64,000 bases of DNA from assembly GCA_026168455.1 (NCBI GenBank), contig CM047427.1, positions 66,034,162 to 66,098,161 of the forward strand, written 5' to 3'. The translations under genes and the position numbers were made by a program. Below the pieces are notes generated by a model. That model was given only the letters and a program-made list of their open reading frames with translations, did not search any database and was not told the DNA's origin. Below are positions 60,201 to 64,000 of the stretch, in pieces; position 1 is the stretch's first letter, and each line of letters begins with the position of its first letter. This DNA is from Theocolax elegans. Lineage: Eukaryota > Arthropoda > Insecta > Hymenoptera > Cerocephalidae.

Positions 60201-63200
60201 TTCATTTCAGATTGAAGATAAATCTAATATTATACCTCTTATAGCTGGAGTGAGAAGAGATGTTTTAGGCCTTATATTAGAAGTACGTAATATATTTCTT
60301 AAAATTGTTAGATTAGAATTTAAGTTTTCCATTATATTTGTACTTATATTAGCAGAATTTTCAATTTAAATAATTAATTATTTACTACCAAAGTTATTGT
60401 TAGATATATTTAATATTTTATAATAAAAGATAAACTTTGATTAGCTTACGAAAAATCTATTTAACTTGTTTTTATATATAAATTAATGAAAGCATTAATA
60501 ACCATTTGTCATTTAGGGAGTCACATTAATATGGGAAAGTTACAAATTAGATTCTTACGTGCAACGATTGTCGGATGTAATGTTATCATTTCAAGAAAGA
60601 GTAGAAGATCTTTTAGTGGTGGAAGAACAGTTAGACGTTGACGTGAGATCGCTAGAAACTTGTCCATATTCGGCAAACACTTTTGCTGACATACTAACGA
60701 AAATACAAAAATCAGTTGATGAACTGTCCTTAAAGAACTTTTCAAACTTACATATTTGGGTACAAAGACTCGATGAAGAAGTAGAGAAAAACCTTGCATC
60801 GCGTCTTGAAGCAGGTATTAAAGCATGGACTGATGCTCTGATGGGTCGAAAAAAAGATGTCGATTTGAGCATGGATACGGATGCTCCAACGCAACCAACT
60901 CATAAGTTAGGCGGTGATCCTAAAATTCAAAACCAACTACATGAAGTTAGAATTACTAATCAGACTATGTATTTATACCCAAGCATTGAAGATGCTCGTT
61001 TTCAAATAATGCAACAGCTATTTGCATGGCAAGCTATTGTAACTTCACAAGTTAGTATGACTGTTCATTTAAATTTGTTATTTATAATTTAAAATAGTTT
61101 GGAAATATTGTTACGTAGCTAATTCATTCCCTTAACTTTAAATATTTTATATATATTTTATTAATTATATGTTACTGATACTATTACTTTCTACTAATAG
61201 TTTATAAATAATTATTTTTCTAAAAGAACAAGAATTTACAACGTTTATTTGCTAAAAAAGGAATTCAAATTATAATGTTTTACAGAAAATAAACTAATAT
61301 CAATAATGTCTATTTACATTTTTTAGACTCGTCTTCAAAGCTCAAGATATCAAGTAGGTTTAGATAAACAAGAATCAAGCACATACAGAAACTTACTTAC
61401 TAAATTACCATCTGGAAAAAGTTCGCTTGAATCTGCTTATGAGGCTATTGAATCGAAAATGCAAGAAATCGTAAATTATGTTGATCAATGGTTAAGATAT
61501 CAGTCATTGTGGGACCTTCAACCAGAAAACCTTTACGGAAAATTAAATGATGATATTACTTTATGGATGAAATGTTTAAACGACATAAAGAAGACAAGAA
61601 CAACTTTCGACACGTCTGATACAAGAAGGGAGTTTGGCCCTGTAATTATTGATTTTGCTAAAGTTCAGAGTAAAGTTTCATTGAAATATGATTCTTGGCA
61701 CAAAGAAACTTTAGGAAAATTCGGTACGCTTCTTGGAAATGAAATGGCAAGTTTCCATGTACAAGTATCTCGTTCAAGAAGCGATCTTGAACAGCATTCT
61801 ATTGAAGCGGCGAGTACATCTGATGCTGTTAGTTTTATAACTTATGTGCAATCCTTAAAAAGAAAAATGAAAGCTTGGGAAAAACAAGTAGACATATATA
61901 GAGAAGGCCAAAGAATTCTTGAACGTCAGAGATTCCAATTTCCTTCACATTGGTTGCATGTTGATAATATTGAGGGAGAATGGGGAGCTTTCAATGAAAT
62001 AATTAAACGAAAAGACATAAGTATTCAAACACAAGTAGCATCATTGCAACTGAAAATTGTTGCCGAAGACAAAGCTATTGAAACTAGATCATCAGATTTT
62101 CTCAATGATTGGGAACAAGGAAAACCCGTTGAAGGTCATTTACGACCAGATGATGCCTTACAACAACTTCAATTATTTGAAAATAGATTTTCACGACTTA
62201 AAGAAGAACGCGATAATGTTGCAAAAGCTAAGGAAGCGTTAGAACTATTGGAACCAGGTGTAACATCGATTAATGAAGATAGAATGCAAGTAGTATTTGA
62301 AGAACTTCAAGATTTGAAGGGTGTATGGTCAGAATTATCTAAAATTTGGACACAAATTGATGAAACTCGCGAGAAACCATGGTTATCTGTTCAACCAAGA
62401 AAACTTCGTTTGCAGTTAGATACTATGTTGACACAACTCAAAGAATTACCAGCAAGATTGAGGCAATATTCGTCTTATGAATATGTAAAGAAAATGCTTC
62501 AAAACTATACTAAAGTTAATATGTTAATTGTTGAACTTAAATCTGATGCCCTGAAGGAAAGGCATTGGAAATTATTGATGAAGCAATTGCGAGTTAATTG
62601 GGTGCTTAGCGAGCTTACCTTAGGACAAGTATGGGATGTTAATTTACAGAAAAATGAAAGCACGGTCAAAGATATTATTCTTGTTGCTCAAGGTGAAATG
62701 GCTTTAGAGGAATTTTTGAAACAGGTTCGAGAATCTTGGCAAAATTATGAACTAGATTTAATAAATTATCAAAACAAATGTCGCTTAATTCGCGGGTGGG
62801 ATGATCTTTTCAATAAGGTGAAAGAACATATTAATTCAGTGGCTGCCATGAAATTATCACCTTACTACAAAGTATTTGAAGAAGAAGCTTTAACTTGGGA
62901 AGAAAAGCTCAATAGAATTAATTCTCTTTTCGATATTTGGATAGATGTGCAAAGAAGATGGGTTTACTTAGAGGGTATTTTCTCTTGCAGCGCTGACATT
63001 AAAACACTTTTACCCGTAGAAACATCACGATTTCAAAGTATTAGTTCGGAATTTCTTGGTTTAATGAAAAAAGTTTCAAAATCTCCTATGGTAATGGATA
63101 TTTTAAATATTCCTGGCGTGCAAAGATCGCTTGAGCGATTAGCCGATCTTCTTGGTAAAATCCAAAAAGCATTGGGTGAATATTTAGAAAGAGAAAGAAC

Positions 63201-64000
63201 CTCTTTTCCACGATTTTATTTTGTTGGTGATGAAGATCTTTTAGAAATTATTGGTAATAGCAAAAATGTTGCAAGACTTCAAAAGCATTTCAAAAAAATG
63301 TTTGCTGGTGTCGCATCAATTTTACTAAACGAAGATAATACCATAATCACCGGTATAGCTTCTAGAGAAGGAGAGGAAGTCATTTTTCAAAATCCAGTAT
63401 CCACTGTTACACATCCAAAAATTAATGAATGGCTTACTCTAGTTGAAAAAGAAATGAGAGTTACGCTTGCATCTAGTCTTGCTAATGCTGTCCAAGATAT
63501 CAAAGGCTTTAAGGAGAAAAATATGACCTCGCAATCTCTCATGAGTTGGTGTGATAATTATCAAGCACAGATTATTATTTTAGCGGCACAAATTCTTTGG
63601 TCAGAAGATGTTGAAGCTGCTTTGCAAGAAGCACAAGAAAAATCGAAAGTAAACCCACTGGAACGTGTACTGTTTCAAGTTGAAAGTACATTAAATATAT
63701 TAGCCGATTCAGTTCTTCAAGAACAACCACCCCTAAGAAGAAAGAAACTTGAACATTTAATCAACGAATTTGTTCATAAACGAACAGTTACGAGAAGGCT
63801 ACTTTCTAACAATCTTTCAAATCCTAAAGCGTTTGAATGGTTATGCGAAATGAGATTCTATTTCGATCCACGACAAACTGATGTTCTTCAACAACTTACC
63901 ATACACATGGCAAACGCCAAATTCTATTATGGATTTGAATATCTTGGCGTACAAGATAGGCTTGTACAAACGCCTCTAACTGATAGGTGTTATTTAACCA
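54245..64000 (+). CDS. Dhc64C: Cytoplasmic dynein 1 heavy chain, N-terminal part (runs off window)
   Basis: Force-generating subunit of the minus-end microtubule motor. Coding exons: 54245-54488, 57039-57556, 58187-59275, 59371-59506, 59666-60039, 60211-60282, 60517-61050, 61327-past 64000; all phases match. About 1881 residues are present. Start ATG is the first in frame after an upstream stop and has A at -3 and G at +4. The tail (DHC_N1) carries [20 protein letters not shown]; the linker (DHC_N2) carries [20 protein letters not shown] and [20 protein letters not shown]. The window ends at [20 protein letters not shown], about 25 residues before the AAA1 Walker A expected in the family. The symbol is that of the Drosophila orthologue. 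Confidence 0.97.
54489..57038 (+). other. First intron of dynein heavy chain
   Basis: 2.55 kb, from AAAG/GTTAAT to TTTAATTGCAG. AT-rich throughout. A GC-richer patch around 55990-56520 holds the minus-strand copy of the dispersed repeat also found near 46 kb; the rest shows nothing recognisable. Confidence 0.8.
56100..56345 (-). repeat. Dispersed repeat copy in dynein intron
   Basis: In reverse complement it reads TTTAAAAATCTGAAAAAATT, then GTTTAAAACATGCCTA, GGCGTTCATG, ATTTATTCTTTTGTTTATAA and ATGTCCATTTTCTGAGTCCG. These follow the same order as in the copy near 45965-46140. An (AAAT)n run near 56229 interrupts it. Function and class unknown. Confidence 0.65.
57557..58186 (+). other. Second intron of dynein heavy chain
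   Basis: 630 bp from AAA/GTTAGT to TTTTAG. A less AT-rich stretch at about 57795-57885 contains an open frame but has no splice logic or family resemblance. Confidence 0.7.
61327..64000 (+). CDS. Dhc64C: Dynein heavy chain exon 8 (tail end and linker), open to window end
   Basis: A single uninterrupted exon of at least 2674 nt beginning [15 protein letters not shown] after TTTTTTAG. Twelve other stop-free windows were spot-read and match dynein order, including [75 protein letters not shown] and [13 protein letters not shown]. It has no stop before base 64000 and so is not a complete frame in this window. Confidence 0.96.

Overview
The window looks like nuclear DNA from an insect, most likely a hymenopteran. 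It is strongly AT-rich, with spliced genes, GT-AG introns of 60 bp to 4 kb, long intergenic stretches, microsatellites and small non-autonomous transposons. The species guess rests on the style of the liprin-alpha and dynein proteins and on base composition; no database search was possible. Nothing bacterial, viral or CRISPR-like was seen.

Layout. (1) 2.1-27.8 kb, + strand: the 3' three quarters of liprin-alpha, a presynaptic active-zone scaffold. At least 17 exons cover the central coiled coils, a serine-rich linker and three C-terminal SAM domains; the 5' exons lie upstream of base 1. (2) 37.4-40.8 kb, +: complete four-exon PLPBP/PROSC, the PLP homeostasis protein of the YggS family. (3) 43.1-49.3 kb, +: a two-exon orphan single-pass membrane protein of 782 residues, unrecognised. 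(4) 51.2-53.2 kb, -: complete four-exon proteasome subunit alpha type-3 (PSMA3, alpha7). (5) 54.2-64.0 kb, +: the first eight coding exons of cytoplasmic dynein heavy chain, running off the window just before AAA1. PSMA3 and dynein are head to head over about 1 kb. The genes are unrelated housekeeping and neuronal loci, not a pathway cluster.

Rearrangements and repeats are the most unusual content. Liprin-alpha carries two independent direct tandem duplications of about 2.1 kb, each holding one complete exon whose length is a multiple of three (156 and 288 nt). The first breaks inside a long-inverted-repeat transposon (1-1536) with 5-bp microhomology. A third tandem duplication (46.07-47.14 kb) copies the splice acceptor and first codons of exon 2 of the membrane-protein gene, leaving a decoy acceptor. 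All could be real or could be unresolved haplotypes in the assembly. Other repeats are a 5S-rRNA-derived SINE with a 17-bp target-site duplication in a PSMA3 intron, a tRNA-derived SINE with an exact 11-bp target-site duplication, an 881-bp TIR element, a perfect-core palindrome, a (GT)n tract inside an inverted repeat, and a diverged dispersed repeat shared by the membrane-protein and dynein introns.

Working out exon phases showed a likely alternatively spliced region in liprin-alpha. A longer version of exon 10 (ending 22642) and a 214-nt exon (23038-23251) fit together only in one frame and would add 112 residues. Two smaller alternatives (6 and 16 residues) are also proposed. I found no evidence of a new multi-gene system; the more interesting leads are the exon duplications, the liprin splice options, the 5S-SINE and the orphan membrane protein.
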